Source: CAIQQQ01 sp040399685 (GTDB lineage Bacteria; Pseudomonadota; Alphaproteobacteria; Acetobacterales; Acetobacteraceae). From it: DNA of 64,000 nucleotides. The notes under the pieces are model-generated. The model saw only the letters and a list, made by a program, of their open reading frames with translations. It was not told the origin of the DNA and did not search any database. The DNA lies in contig JBBART010000011.1 of NCBI GenBank assembly GCA_040399685.1, forward strand, positions 1 through 64,000, given 5' to 3'. Positions 52,667-61,921 of the stretch are shown in pieces. Each line of letters starts with the position of its first letter. The stretch's first letter is position 1. The position numbers and the translations under genes were made by a program.

Positions 52667-53167
52667 ATGACAACGGAATTGACGGACAACAAGACCCGCC
52701 CTGTCGCGAACCGAACCGATGACCGCCATGTTTTTGGGCCGCGCCCGCTTGGCGCGCTGATTGCCCCCATCGTGCGCCCGGCGTTCAAGAAGCGCTCGCT
52801 CGGCACGGCGCAGGTTCTGGCGGATTGGGAGGTGATCATGGGGCCTGCAATTGCCGTCATGACCACGCCGCGCAAATTATTCGCCGGCACACTCACGATT
52901 GCCTGCGTCGGCCCGGTGGCGATGGAGTTGCAGCATCTGGCGCCCACCTTGATTGGCCGGATCAACGCGCATATGGGCCAGATCATCGTCTCTCGCCTCC
53001 GCTTTGTGCAGGACATCCAGCCGCTTCCGCCCGCGGCGCCCGTTCGCACACCCGCCATCGAGGCGGCGCATGTGTCTGTGTCCGGCCTGCCCGATGGCCC
53101 CTTGCGCGATGCGCTCGAATCACTTGGGCGCATGGTGCTGTCGACACCCCCCACCCGTCGGCGCTAG
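52667..53167 (+). CDS. DUF721/DciA-like protein
   Basis: The 166-residue protein has the DUF721 core (FKKRSLGTAQVLADWEVIMG, then KLFAGTLTIACVGPVAMELQ and the helix APTLIGRINAHMG). DciA-type members of this family load the replicative helicase; whether this short alphaproteobacterial form does the same is not known. ATG 52667 follows AGAGAA. It is divergent from mutY and followed 24 bp later by a DsbA-like gene and then smc, an order seen in several Alphaproteobacteria. Confidence 0.82.
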   Translation: MTTELTDNKTRPVANRTDDRHVFGPRPLGALIAPIVRPAFKKRSLGTAQVLADWEVIMGPAIAVMTTPRKLFAGTLTIACVGPVAMELQHLAPTLIGRINAHMGQIIVSRLRFVQDIQPLPPAAPVRTPAIEAAHVSVSGLPDGPLRDALESLGRMVLSTPPTRRR

Positions 53168-53191
53168 ATCCGTTCTATCAAGGAGCCTGTC

Positions 53192-53806
53192 ATGACCCTT
53201 CCCCGCCGCACCCTGCTCGCCCTTCCGGTGTTTGCCCTCGCAACCCGTGCTGCCTATGCCGACACGCCGATGGCCGAGCGCAGCATCGGCGATGCCGGGG
53301 CCAAGGTTGTTGCTACAGAATGGTTTTCGCTCACGTGCCCGCATTGCGCGGCGTTTGCCCGGCAAGCCTTGCCGCAAATCCGTGAGGAACTGGTCAAGAC
53401 CGGCAAGGTCCGCATCGTGTTCGGCGATTTCCCGCTAGACCAGGTGGCGCTGACCGCCGCCATGGTGGCCCGCAGCCTGCCCATCGAGCGCTACGTGCCG
53501 TTCATCGAGGCGCTGCTGGCCTCGCAGGATCGCTGGGCGTTTGCGCGTGGCGTCAACACCACCGAAGAGCTCGCGAAGATGGCCGCTTTGGCCGGCATGC
53601 CGCGCGCTTCTTTCAACACGGCCATCGCCAACACCGAACTGCGCGCCGCCATTCTCGCGGGTCAGGACGAGGCGGAAAAGGTGTACAAGGTCGACTCGAC
53701 CCCCACTTTTATTTTCAATGGTCCATCCGCCAAGAACCGCAAGGAATCCGGCGGCCAGAGCCCGGAGGCGTTCGCCCGCATCGTGACGGAATCGTCGGTG
53801 GCCTAA
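53192..53806 (+). CDS. DsbA-family thiol:disulfide protein, exported
   Basis: The 204-residue protein has an RR-containing signal peptide (MTLPRRTLLALPVFALATRA) and a thioredoxin-fold domain with the active site SLTCPHCAAF (C49, C52), inserted helices and the cis-proline DSTPTFIFNG. CPHC is the classical DsbA active site. It probably oxidises or shuffles disulfides in the periplasm. AAGGAG lies about ten bases before ATG 53192. It sits between the DUF721 gene and smc in one probable operon. Confidence 0.9.
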   Translation: MTLPRRTLLALPVFALATRAAYADTPMAERSIGDAGAKVVATEWFSLTCPHCAAFARQALPQIREELVKTGKVRIVFGDFPLDQVALTAAMVARSLPIERYVPFIEALLASQDRWAFARGVNTTEELAKMAALAGMPRASFNTAIANTELRAAILAGQDEAEKVYKVDSTPTFIFNGPSAKNRKESGGQSPEAFARIVTESSVA

Positions 53807-53819
53807 CGGGAGCCCCGAT

Positions 53820-56800
53820 TTGCCCGCCAGTTTCACCCGTCTGCGCATCGCCGGCTTCAAAAGCTTCGCAGAGCCGGCGACGCTGGATGTGCTGCCGGGG
53901 CTGACGGGCATTGTGGGGCCAAACGGCTGCGGCAAGTCCAACGTGGTGGAGGCGCTGCGCTGGGCGATGGGCGAGAGTTCCGCCCGCTCCCTGCGCGGTG
54001 GCGACATGGACGACGTGATCTTCGCCGGCACCAGTCATCGCGCCGCCCGCAATCTGGCGGACGTGACGCTGGTGCTGGAGGACACGCGCAACCTGGCCCC
54101 GCCGCCGTTTCATGAGTTGGACACGCTGGAGATCACGCGGCGCATCGAGCGCGGCGGTGGCAGTCAATACCGCATCAACGGCCGCGAGGCGCGGGCGCGG
54201 GATGTGCAGACGCTGTTCGCCGACCTTGCCAGTGGGTCGCGCGCCTCGGCCATGGTCAGCCAGGGGCGCGTGGGCGCGCTGGTGTCCGCCCGGCCGGAAG
54301 AACGGCGCTCGATTCTGGAGGAAGCCGCCGGCATCACCGGCCTGCATGCGCGCCGGCATGAGGCGGAGTTGAAGCTGCGCGCCGCGGAAACCAACCTGGC
54401 CCGCGCCGAGGATTTGCGCGGCCAGTTGGAAACCCAGCTTGAGGCGTTGCGCAAGCAGGCGCGGCAGGCGGCAAGGTATCGGGTCATTTCGGCCAGTATT
54501 CGGGGTGCTGAGAGCGAATTGCTGTCGTTGCAGAACGCACGCGCCATCGCGGGCCGCAGCGCGGCGCAGCGGGCTTTGATGGAGGCGACCGCTACTGTTG
54601 CCACCGCCGCCGACACCAGCGTGGTCGCCACTGCCGCTGCCGAGGCCGCCACGTTGTCGCTGCCGTCGCTGCGCGCCGCCGAGGCCGCCGCCCGCACCGC
54701 GCTGGAACGCCACAAGCTGGGGCTGGAGCAGATCGCCGCCGAGATTGCCCGCGCCCGCGCCGGGCTGGAGGCCGCCACCCAGCAGGTGGGCCGGCTGGAA
54801 TCGGATCTCTCCCATGCCAGTCGCCAATCCGTGGAGGCCGAACAGGCCATCGCCCGGCTGGATGCGGAACAGGCCGCCATCACCGCCGCCCAGAATGCGC
54901 ATCCGCCGTTGACCGCCGCTGCCGCCCTTGAGGCCACGGCCGCCGCCGATGCGGTGCGCACGCTGGATGCCGACACCAACCGCGCCACTGAATTGGCCGC
55001 TGAGCTGTCAGCCCGGCATCGGGCATTGGCCGAGGCGCTTGCCGCTGCCGAAAGCCGCGCACGTCGGCTCCGGGAACAGCACGGCAAGCTCGCCGAGGAG
55101 CAGGCTCGACTTCAGGCGAGTCTGGTGCCGCCCCAGCTTGTCGCCGCAGCCGCCGAGGCCGCCACCACGGCCGCCATTGCCTTCGATACGGCCCGCGCCA
55201 CGTTGGAGGCTGCTGAACGTGGCCGCGCCGTGGCCTTCAGCGAGGCCAGCGCTGCCCGCGAGGCCGCCCAGGTGCAGGCGGCCCACCAGCGCGCCCAGGC
55301 CCGCGCCGATGCCGAGCGCAGGCGCACCGAAGCCGCCGCAAATCTCGCCGCCGCCCGCACCGCCGCCAACACGGCCGAATCGGCGCGTTCCCGCTTGGCC
55401 ACCGAGCATCATGCGCTCGCTGAGGTGTTGGGCGTGTCCGACAATGAACGCTGGCCGCGCATGGTCGATCAGCTTGTCGTGCCGGCTGGACTGGAAGCGG
55501 CCTTGGGCGCGGCCTTGGGCGAGGAACTCGATTCCGCCGCCAACACCGAGGCGGCGCGGCACTGGCGGGCGTTGCCACCACTCGATCCGCCACCAGCCTT
55601 GCCGGAGGGCGCTGCGGCGCTGTCTACGCTGGTGCAGGCCCCGCCCGCGCTGAGCCGGGCATTGTCGCAGATCGGGCTGGTGCAGGATGTGTCCGAGGCG
55701 TTGCTCGCCGCCCTCAAGCCCGGGCAGATGTTGATTTCACGCGAGGGCGCCGTGTGGCGGTGGGATGGTTATACGGTTCGCCCCGGCACCCAGACCGCCG
55801 CCGCCGTGCGGCTTCAGCAGCGCAACCGGCTGGCGGGCCTCGCCACCCAACTCACCACCGCCAAGACTGCTGCCACCGCTGCCCGCACGGCGCTGGCCGA
55901 GGCCGAAGCCGCCGACCGGGCCGCACGGGTGGCGGGCGAGGCGTCCGAACAGGCAGGCCGCGTTGCCGCCGATCGGCATGAGGCCGAGGCCCGCGCCGCC
56001 GCCAAGCTGCGGGAGGAACAGGCGGCCGAGGCCGAACGCGTCGCCCGGGCCGCCCGGGGCGCCGCCGAACAGGCCATGAGCCGCGCGCGTGCCGAGGCCG
56101 CGCGTCTGGAAACCCAATCCGCAGCCGCCACGGCGCGCAATGCCGGTCTGGTGGAGCAATATGCCCGCCTGTCCGCAGAATGCGCCGAAGCCGACGCAGC
56201 GCGGGATGCCACCAAGGCGCAGGCGGCGTCTTTGGCCGACCCGGAAGCGGCGCGCACGGCCCTCGCCACAGCGCGGGAAGCGTTGGCGCAGGCCCGCATC
56301 CGTGAAAAGACGGCTGCCGCCACCCTCGAAGCCTTGCAGCGCGCGGCCGGCGGGCGTGCGGCGCGACTGCGGTTTATCGGTCCAGAGGCGCAGGAATGGC
56401 GAGCGCGGGAGCGTGATGCCACGGGCCGTCAGGCCGATCTCACGGCCCGGTTGGCAGCGGCGCGGTCTGAGATGGTGGCGTTGCAGGAAGCGCCGGTCCG
56501 CCTCGCCGAGCAGGGGAAGCTGGCGCATGACACCCTCACCGAGGCCGAAACCGACCATAAGGCAATGGCCACACGCCTCACCGCCGCCGACACCGCCTCC
56601 CAGGCCGCCGAGCGCGCCGCCCGGACCGCCGAATCCGCGCTGGCCACCGCCCGCGAACGCGCCGTGCGGTGCGAGGGGGAGATGGTGCAGGCCAACCACG
56701 CCTGGGGCACGGTGGCCGAACGCATCCTCGAACGCCTCGGCGCCACGCCCGATCTGCCGCCACCGCCCGCCGATCTCGGCCCGGATGCGGAGGACAAGTT

Positions 56801-57476
56801 CCGGCGTCGGCATGACCGGCTGTTGCGCGAGCGGGAGGATATGGGGCCGGTCAATCTGCGCGCCGAGATCGAGGCCACGGCGCTGGAAGAACAGATCGCC
56901 ACCATCGTGCGCGAGCGCGAGGAAATCGCCACCGCCATCGCCAAGCTGCGCGGCTCGATCGGCCATCTGAACCGCGAGGGGCGCGAGCGGCTGACCATGG
57001 TGTTCACCCAGGTGGACGCCCATTTCCAGCAATTGTTCTCCCGCATGTTCGGCGGCGGTCGCGCCCATCTGGCCATGGTGGGCTCCGATGATCCGTTGAC
57101 GGCGGGGCTGGAAATCTACGCCCAGCCGCCTGGCAAGAAGCTCACCGCGCTGAGCCTGCTGTCGGGCGGTGAGCAGGCGTTGACGGCGCTGTCGCTGATT
57201 TTCGCGGTGTTCCGCTGCAACCCGGCGCCGATCTGCGTGCTGGATGAGGTGGACGCACCGTTGGATGACGCCAACGTGGATCGCTTCTGCACGTTGCTGG
57301 AAGACATGGTGCGCGAAACCGGCACAAGGTTCCTCGTCGTCACCCATCACGGCCACACGATGGCGCGCATGGACCGCCTGTATGGCGTGACGATGCAGGA
57401 GCGTGGGGTTTCGCGTGTGTTGTCGGTGGACCTGGCGCGGGCGGCGGAGATGATCGACGCGGTTGCGGCGGAATAG
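53820..57476 (+). CDS. smc: Chromosome segregation protein SMC
   Basis: The 1218-residue SMC ATPase organises chromosomal DNA. The N-terminal head begins FTRLRIAGFKSFAEPATLD with P-loop GPNGCGKSN. Long alanine- and arginine-rich coiled coils (about 170-500 and 660-1000) flank a hinge near 510-640. The C-terminal head has signature LLSGGEQALTALSLIFAVFR and Walker B VLDEVDAPLDDANV. TTG 53820 is the start, with GGGAG eight bases upstream. The coil sequence is strongly biased to alanine, as expected in high-GC genomes. scpA and scpB are not in the window. Confidence 0.95.
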   Translation: MPASFTRLRIAGFKSFAEPATLDVLPGLTGIVGPNGCGKSNVVEALRWAMGESSARSLRGGDMDDVIFAGTSHRAARNLADVTLVLEDTRNLAPPPFHELDTLEITRRIERGGGSQYRINGREARARDVQTLFADLASGSRASAMVSQGRVGALVSARPEERRSILEEAAGITGLHARRHEAELKLRAAETNLARAEDLRGQLETQLEALRKQARQAARYRVISASIRGAESELLSLQNARAIAGRSAAQRALMEATATVATAADTSVVATAAAEAATLSLPSLRAAEAAARTALERHKLGLEQIAAEIARARAGLEAATQQVGRLESDLSHASRQSVEAEQAIARLDAEQAAITAAQNAHPPLTAAAALEATAAADAVRTLDADTNRATELAAELSARHRALAEALAAAESRARRLREQHGKLAEEQARLQASLVPPQLVAAAAEAATTAAIAFDTARATLEAAERGRAVAFSEASAAREAAQVQAAHQRAQARADAERRRTEAAANLAAARTAANTAESARSRLATEHHALAEVLGVSDNERWPRMVDQLVVPAGLEAALGAALGEELDSAANTEAARHWRALPPLDPPPALPEGAAALSTLVQAPPALSRALSQIGLVQDVSEALLAALKPGQMLISREGAVWRWDGYTVRPGTQTAAAVRLQQRNRLAGLATQLTTAKTAATAARTALAEAEAADRAARVAGEASEQAGRVAADRHEAEARAAAKLREEQAAEAERVARAARGAAEQAMSRARAEAARLETQSAAATARNAGLVEQYARLSAECAEADAARDATKAQAASLADPEAARTALATAREALAQARIREKTAAATLEALQRAAGGRAARLRFIGPEAQEWRARERDATGRQADLTARLAAARSEMVALQEAPVRLAEQGKLAHDTLTEAETDHKAMATRLTAADTASQAAERAARTAESALATARERAVRCEGEMVQANHAWGTVAERILERLGATPDLPPPPADLGPDAEDKFRRRHDRLLREREDMGPVNLRAEIEATALEEQIATIVREREEIATAIAKLRGSIGHLNREGRERLTMVFTQVDAHFQQLFSRMFGGGRAHLAMVGSDDPLTAGLEIYAQPPGKKLTALSLLSGGEQALTALSLIFAVFRCNPAPICVLDEVDAPLDDANVDRFCTLLEDMVRETGTRFLVVTHHGHTMARMDRLYGVTMQERGVSRVLSVDLARAAEMIDAVAAE

Positions 57477-57530
57477 GAACCGCAACCTGCCACCGCTCGT
57501 TTCCTGTCACGCAATGAACGGACATGCCCA

Positions 57531-58034
57531 ATGACCTGGACCGATTTCGCCGCCCTGATGGGCTTCATCGCCTTATGCGTCCTCGTCGCGTCCAGCGGTG
57601 CGGTGTTCAAGCCGGGCGCTTGGTATGCGGGGCTGACGAAGCCCATCTGGGTGCCGCCCAACTGGGTGTTCCCGGTGGGCTGGTCGGTGCTGTACGTGAT
57701 GATCGCGGTGTCAGGCTGGCTGGTGTGGCGCGAGGTCGGCTTGAGGGGCGCACCGCTGGTGTTTGCGCTATACGCGGTTCAGCTTGCTCTCAATGCTGGT
57801 TGGTCGGCGGTGTTCTTTGGCCTGCGCCGGATGGGCGCGGCCTTGGGTGAGCTGGTGCTGCTCTGGCTGTCGATAGCAGGCCTCATTGCCGCTTTCGCGC
57901 CGATTTCAGCTACGGCGGCGTGGCTTTTGGGGCCGTATTTGCTGTGGGTGTCGTTCGCGGGCGCATTGAATCTGGCCGTGTGGCGGCTGAATATGTCGCC
58001 CGCGAAGCAAGCGTATCAGGCTGGCGGGAAATAG
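57531..58034 (+). CDS. tspO: TspO/MBR family tryptophan-rich sensory protein
   Basis: The 167-residue five-helix membrane protein has the family signature KPIWVPPNWVFPVGWSVLY and a later LNAGWSAVFFGLRR. Family members bind porphyrins or steroids and influence tetrapyrrole or stress responses. ATG 57531 precedes the first helix. The 3' end overlaps the convergent purC gene by 19 bases. Confidence 0.92.
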   Translation: MTWTDFAALMGFIALCVLVASSGAVFKPGAWYAGLTKPIWVPPNWVFPVGWSVLYVMIAVSGWLVWREVGLRGAPLVFALYAVQLALNAGWSAVFFGLRRMGAALGELVLLWLSIAGLIAAFAPISATAAWLLGPYLLWVSFAGALNLAVWRLNMSPAKQAYQAGGK

Positions 58035-58969
58035 CCCGCCAGATTGCGGCGAATCCGGGTGAGCGGCGCTTCGTCATCGGTAGGGCGCACGAATGTCTGG
58101 CCGGTGATCATCTCATATGCCCGGATGTAGACCTCGGTGGTCTGCGCGATCACGTCGGCCGGGATTTCGGGTACGGGCTGGGTGTAAGGGTCGCACCGCG
58201 CCGTCACCCAGTTGCGGACGAAGTCCTTGTCGAAGCTCTCAGGCTTTTCGCCCGCGGCGAAACGCTCGGGGTAGCTGGCGGCAATCCAGTAGCGGCTGCT
58301 GTCCGGCGTGTGGATCTCGTCGGCCAGCACGATGCGGCCGGAGGGATCGGTGCCGAATTCATATTTTGTGTCGGCCAGGATCAGCCCGCGTTCGGCGGCC
58401 ATGTCCTGCCCGCGGGCGAACAGCGCCAGCGCATAGGTGCGCAAGGTGGCCCATTGCGGTTCCGTCAGCAGTCCCTGCGCGATAATCTCGGCTTCGCTCA
58501 ATGGCGCGTCGTGCCCACCGTCGAACGCCTTGGTGGTGGGGGTGATAATCGGCGTCGGCAGTTTTTCGTTGTCCCGCATCCCGTCTGGCAAGGTGATGCC
58601 ATACATGTTGCGCTCGCCGGCTTTATACATCGTTAAAATCGATGTGCCGGTGGTGCCTGCCAGATAGCCGCGCACCACGATTTCCACCGGCAGGATATCC
58701 AGCCGCTGCCCCACCACCACATTGGGGTCGGGATAGGCGATCACGTGGTTCGGGCAGATATCGGCCGTGTGATCGAACCAGAACCGCGCGGTTTGCGTCA
58801 GCACATGGCCCTTGAGAGGAATGCACGCGAGGATGATGTCGAACGCGCTGATGCGGTCTGTGGCGATGATGATTCGGCTGCCATCCGGCAGATCATAATT
58901 GTCGCGCACCTTGCCGCGATAATGGTTCGGCAATTCGGCGATGGTGGCGTCGGACAGAACCTGGGGCAT
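58016..58969 (-). CDS. purC: Phosphoribosylaminoimidazole-succinocarboxamide synthase (PurC)
   Basis: Purine biosynthesis: joins CAIR and aspartate to form SAICAR, with ATP. The 317-residue protein is the longer form. Motifs are RGKVRDNYDL, ATDRISAFD, EIVVRGYLAGT and LADTKYEFG, with a late VLADEIHTPDSSRYW. ATG 58969 is chosen; ATG 58978 would add three residues. It is divergent from the atp operon with about 290 bp between them. Confidence 0.94.
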   Translation of the reverse strand: MPQVLSDATIAELPNHYRGKVRDNYDLPDGSRIIIATDRISAFDIILACIPLKGHVLTQTARFWFDHTADICPNHVIAYPDPNVVVGQRLDILPVEIVVRGYLAGTTGTSILTMYKAGERNMYGITLPDGMRDNEKLPTPIITPTTKAFDGGHDAPLSEAEIIAQGLLTEPQWATLRTYALALFARGQDMAAERGLILADTKYEFGTDPSGRIVLADEIHTPDSSRYWIAASYPERFAAGEKPESFDKDFVRNWVTARCDPYTQPVPEIPADVIAQTTEVYIRAYEMITGQTFVRPTDDEAPLTRIRRNLAGYFPPA

Positions 58970-59257
58970 CACGTGCATCCATGGGGGAAAAGGCCCGCTT
59001 CCTATGAAGGGCTGTTGCCCGTCGCACAAGCTTGCGTTGGTGCAGTGCACGGCATCACCCGCGCCCTGCCCCGTTTTGGGGACGTCAATCCGGTTCGTTT
59101 GCGGGCATTGGTGCAGAAAGCGACAGATTAGGACATGTTATCTTGGCGCGCATTCTTGACACTCCCCCCACCGGAGGCTAGCAACCGCACGCTTTCGGGC
59201 GAGGCTTCTTCCGGAAAATCTTTTCCGGCGCGGAGACTTGGTTGGAGGGTGAGTTCG
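58970..59257. promoter_or_regulatory. Divergent purC / atp operon control region
   Basis: About 290 bp with no convincing gene. A candidate sigma-70 promoter for the atp operon is TTGACA (59156-59161), a 17-base spacer and TAGCAA (59179-59184). A perfect 8-base inverted repeat with arms CCGGAAAA and TTTTCCGG (59211-59228) lies in the presumed leader. GGAGGGTGAG precedes the atpI start. Confidence 0.45.
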
Positions 59258-59572
59258 ATGAGTGATCGCAAGGACGGCGAGAATGGGTCTTTCGAGGCCC
59301 GACTGACCGCCGCCCGTGCGAAGCAAGGGATGGACCCCAAGCCCGTGGACATGTCCAAGGGCATATCCGGAAATTCGGCGCTGAGCGTCGGGTTGCGGGT
59401 GGGAACGGAGATGGTGTCGGCATTGGCTGTGGGCGCAGGCCTCGGTTACGCGCTGGATCGCTGGCTTCGTACGTCGCCGTTGCTTTTGTCGCTCTTCGTG
59501 CTGATGGGTGGGGCTGCCGGTGTCGCCAATGTCTGGCGGGTGCTGACGGTCAAAAAGCCCAAGGCTGAATGA
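59258..59572 (+). CDS. atpI: ATP synthase protein I (AtpI)
   Basis: The 104-residue protein has a charged N-terminal half and two TM helices (about 45-68 and 72-95), with the family G-x-G-x-G-Y-x-L-D-R-W pattern in AGLGYALDRWL. AtpI assists assembly of the c-ring. ATG 59258 follows a strong GGAGG. The longer frame upstream (from 59135) would cover the promoter and leader and is unlikely to be coding. It is first in the F0 operon. Confidence 0.88.
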   Translation: MSDRKDGENGSFEARLTAARAKQGMDPKPVDMSKGISGNSALSVGLRVGTEMVSALAVGAGLGYALDRWLRTSPLLLSLFVLMGGAAGVANVWRVLTVKKPKAE

Positions 59573-59608
59573 AATTGCGTAACCGGCTAGCATCAAAGGA
59601 CTTGCACA

Positions 59609-60370
59609 GTGGCGGCTGAACCCTCCATCGACGCACTTGGCCAGTTCAAGCTGGAAACGTCGCTGGGCGCTCTCGGCGCCTCGGTGAACTTCACGCAATC
59701 CAATCTCATGATGCTGATCGCCGGTGGGTTGATCCTGGCATTGCTGGTGATCGGCATGCGTCCGAAGGCGATTGTTCCTGGCCGCCTGCAGGCGCTGGCC
59801 GAAATCGCGTATGACGGCATTCACAGCATGTGCATCGAGCAGATCGGCGAAGAGGGGAAACGTTACTTCCCCTTCGTGTTCACGCTGTTCTTCTTCGTCA
59901 TGTTCGGCAACCTGCTTGGTTTGCTGCCGTTCTCGTTCACCTACACCAGCCATATCGCCGTCACCTTCGGGTTGGCGCTGATCGTGATTGTGGTGGCAAC
60001 CGTGGTCGCTCTTCGTATCCACGGCCTGCACTTCTTCACCTACTTCTTCCCTGAGGGCGCACCGAAGGCTCTTGCGCCGATCATCATTCCCGTCGAGATC
60101 ATCTCCTACCTTTCGCGTCCGGTCAGCCTGTCCATCCGTCTCTGCGCCAACATGGTCGCTGGTCACGTGATGTTTGAGGTGTTTGCCAGCTTCATCGTGA
60201 TGATGGCTGCCTCAACCATGCTCGGCCAGTTCGGCGTTGTGGCCGCGGTCGGACCGATGGTGCTGAACATCGTGCTGATGGGGTTCGAGCTTCTCGTCGC
60301 CTTCTTGCAGGCCTATGTGTTCGCCATCCTGACCTGCATCTATCTGCACGACGCGGTGCATCTGCACTAA
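59609..60370 (+). CDS. atpB: ATP synthase F0 subunit a (AtpB)
   Basis: Proton-channel subunit, 253 residues. The essential arginine is in ISYLSRPVSLSIRLCANMVA (in SIRLCAN), and the C-terminal helix reads ELLVAFLQAYVFAILTCIY. GTG 59609 is the start. About five to six TM helices are predicted. It follows atpI by 36 bp and precedes atpE by about 65 bp. Confidence 0.95.
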   Translation: MAAEPSIDALGQFKLETSLGALGASVNFTQSNLMMLIAGGLILALLVIGMRPKAIVPGRLQALAEIAYDGIHSMCIEQIGEEGKRYFPFVFTLFFFVMFGNLLGLLPFSFTYTSHIAVTFGLALIVIVVATVVALRIHGLHFFTYFFPEGAPKALAPIIIPVEIISYLSRPVSLSIRLCANMVAGHVMFEVFASFIVMMAASTMLGQFGVVAAVGPMVLNIVLMGFELLVAFLQAYVFAILTCIYLHDAVHLH

Positions 60371-60435
60371 GTCGTCAGGCTTACCACGACCGCCTCGCTT
60401 CAATCTCTCTGTCTCTCAAGTAAGGAACTTTCCCC

Positions 60436-60660
60436 ATGGACGCAGCCGCCGCGAAGTATATCGGTGCTGGCCTTGCCGTGTTCGCGCTGTTCGGCGTCGG
60501 CCTCGGCATCGGCAACATCTTCTCTGCCCTGATCACGTCGGTCGCACGTAACCCGTCGGCTCGTGATGCAGTGTTCCCGCTCGGCATCTTGGGCTTTGCG
60601 CTCACGGAAGCTGTGGCGTTGTTCGCCCTGCTGATCGCCTTCCTGATCCTGTTCGCCTGA
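60436..60660 (+). CDS. atpE: ATP synthase F0 subunit c (AtpE)
   Basis: The 74-residue two-helix proteolipid forms the rotor ring. The ion-binding carboxylate is E58 in GFALTEAVALFALL, and the loop RNPSARD contacts F1. The absence of the Q...ES-type pattern suggests proton coupling. The glycine-rich first helix GVGLGIGNIF is typical of Alphaproteobacteria. Confidence 0.96.
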   Translation: MDAAAAKYIGAGLAVFALFGVGLGIGNIFSALITSVARNPSARDAVFPLGILGFALTEAVALFALLIAFLILFA

Positions 60661-60677
60661 TACAGGAGAGATTGATC

Positions 60678-61268
60678 GTGCGACGGGTTGTAGCTCTGGC
60701 CACTGCCGGATCGTTCTATTTGGCTTCCTCCGTGGCTCACGCCGCGGAGGTTGCTGAAAAAACGCTCCCGCCGCAGATCGACTTTGCCAACCCCCTGACC
60801 AAAAGTCAGGTGGTGTGGCTCTTTATCATCTTCTTCGCGCTCTATTTGCTGCTGGACCGTTGGGCCCTGCCGCAGGTGAGCGAGGTGCTTGATGCCCGCG
60901 CCAAGCGGATCGGCACGGACCTCGATGCCGCCCGCAGCGCCAAGGCGCAGGCTGACACCGCGGTTGCCGAACTGATCGCGGCGACCAAGAAGGCGCAGGC
61001 CGAGGCACAGGCCCAGGTTGCCAGCGCCGTCGATGCGGCGAAAGCCGAAGCGGCTGCCCAGGCTCTGGTGGCAAACGTCCGTCTTGAGACGCAACTGGCC
61101 CAGGCCGAGATGCGCATCGATGCAGCCCGTGCAGCGTCGGTTGGCGCCCTGAAGGAAGTCGCCATGACGACCACTGCTGATGTGGTGAGCCGTCTGATCG
61201 GCTTCGCTCCTGAGCATTCGGTTGTCGAAAACGCCGTGGGCCGGGCGCTCGCCGCCCGCGCCGCGTAA
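60678..61268 (+). CDS. ATP synthase F0 subunit b' (AtpF2/AtpG type)
   Basis: The 196-residue stator subunit has an unusual N-terminal signal-like leader (MRRVVALATAGSFYLASSVA, then HAAEV). A TM helix (about 43-62, VVWLFIIFFALYLLLDRW) and a long alanine-rich coiled coil follow. GTG 60678 has AGGAGAG upstream at good spacing; TTG 60672 is too close to it. The pair b' and b is typical of Alphaproteobacteria and phototrophs. Together with b it forms the heterodimeric peripheral stalk. Confidence 0.9.
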   Translation: MRRVVALATAGSFYLASSVAHAAEVAEKTLPPQIDFANPLTKSQVVWLFIIFFALYLLLDRWALPQVSEVLDARAKRIGTDLDAARSAKAQADTAVAELIAATKKAQAEAQAQVASAVDAAKAEAAAQALVANVRLETQLAQAEMRIDAARAASVGALKEVAMTTTADVVSRLIGFAPEHSVVENAVGRALAARAA

Positions 61269-61277
61269 GGGGTCCCC

Positions 61278-61784
61278 ATGGAACACCACGAGAGCTTCTT
61301 CGCCGATCCGCGCAGCTGGGTCGCCATTGCGTTCGTCCTCTTCTTCGTGCTGCTCGGCCCGAAGTTGTGGAAAGTGCTTGCCGCCACGCTCGATAAGCGC
61401 GCTGAGACCATTCGCCACGAACTCGCTGAGGCCACCCGCCTGCGCGCCGAGGCCGAAGCCATGCTGAAGGACGCCGACAAGCGTCGCACCGCCGCCATCG
61501 CCCAGGCGCAGGCTTTGCTTGATGGCGCCGCCCGCGAGGCAACCCGCCTGGCCGAAATCGCTGCGAGCGATGCCCAGCAGGCCGCCGCCCGTCGTGAAAA
61601 GATGGCGATGGAGCGGATTTCCGCTGCTGAAAAAGCAGCCATCGACGAAGTGCGCATCGCTGCTGCCGACGTGTCTGCCGCTGCCGCCCGGACGATCATC
61701 ACCGAGACGCTTTCGGCCGATGCCGGCGCGTCCATCGTCGATCGTGCGATCGCTCAGCTTCCGGCTTCGCTCCGCGCAGCCTGA
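61278..61784 (+). CDS. atpF: ATP synthase F0 subunit b (AtpF)
   Basis: The 168-residue stator subunit has one N-terminal TM helix (about 10-28, SWVAIAFVLFFVLLGPKLW) and a coiled coil (about 35-150). It starts 9 bases after b' and is the last gene of the F0 operon. A strong intrinsic terminator follows 24 bases after the stop. F1 genes are not in the window, so F0 and F1 are in separate operons here. Confidence 0.92.
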   Translation: MEHHESFFADPRSWVAIAFVLFFVLLGPKLWKVLAATLDKRAETIRHELAEATRLRAEAEAMLKDADKRRTAAIAQAQALLDGAAREATRLAEIAASDAQQAAARREKMAMERISAAEKAAIDEVRIAAADVSAAAARTIITETLSADAGASIVDRAIAQLPASLRAA

Positions 61785-61808
61785 TGTCTGAATTGCCTGA
61801 TCTGGACT

Positions 61809-61836
61809 GAAAAAAGCGGCTTCGGCCGCTTTTTTC
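61809..61836 (+). terminator. Intrinsic terminator of the F0 operon
   Basis: A perfect 12-base stem (GAAAAAAGCGGC and its complement) with a TTCG tetraloop. The 3' arm contains a T6 run (GCCGCTTTTTT), preceded on the other side by A6, so it can act in both directions. It lies 24 bases after the atpF stop. Confidence 0.92.
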
Positions 61837-61889
61837 ATGTCTGCTTTGCGTCCCGTGCTGTCTTGCCTCCTTACGATGCCGCGCTTAGC

Positions 61890-61901
61890 GTTATCGATAA
61901 C
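61890..61901. promoter_or_regulatory. Candidate LacI-type operator before the sugar-acid genes
   Basis: The perfect palindrome GTTATCGATAAC lies 20 bases before the GTG start of the aldolase gene. A central CG in a palindrome of this size is typical of LacI/GalR-family operators, which often control sugar-acid genes. No regulator gene is in the window. The assignment is inference from position and symmetry. Confidence 0.5.
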
Positions 61902-61921
61902 AAAAAAAGGGGAAACGGCTC

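Noticed and set aside
55737..57485. A 582-codon minus-strand open frame across smc
   Set aside because: It covers the SMC coiled coil and head in antisense; the open frame follows from alanine- and arginine-rich codons.
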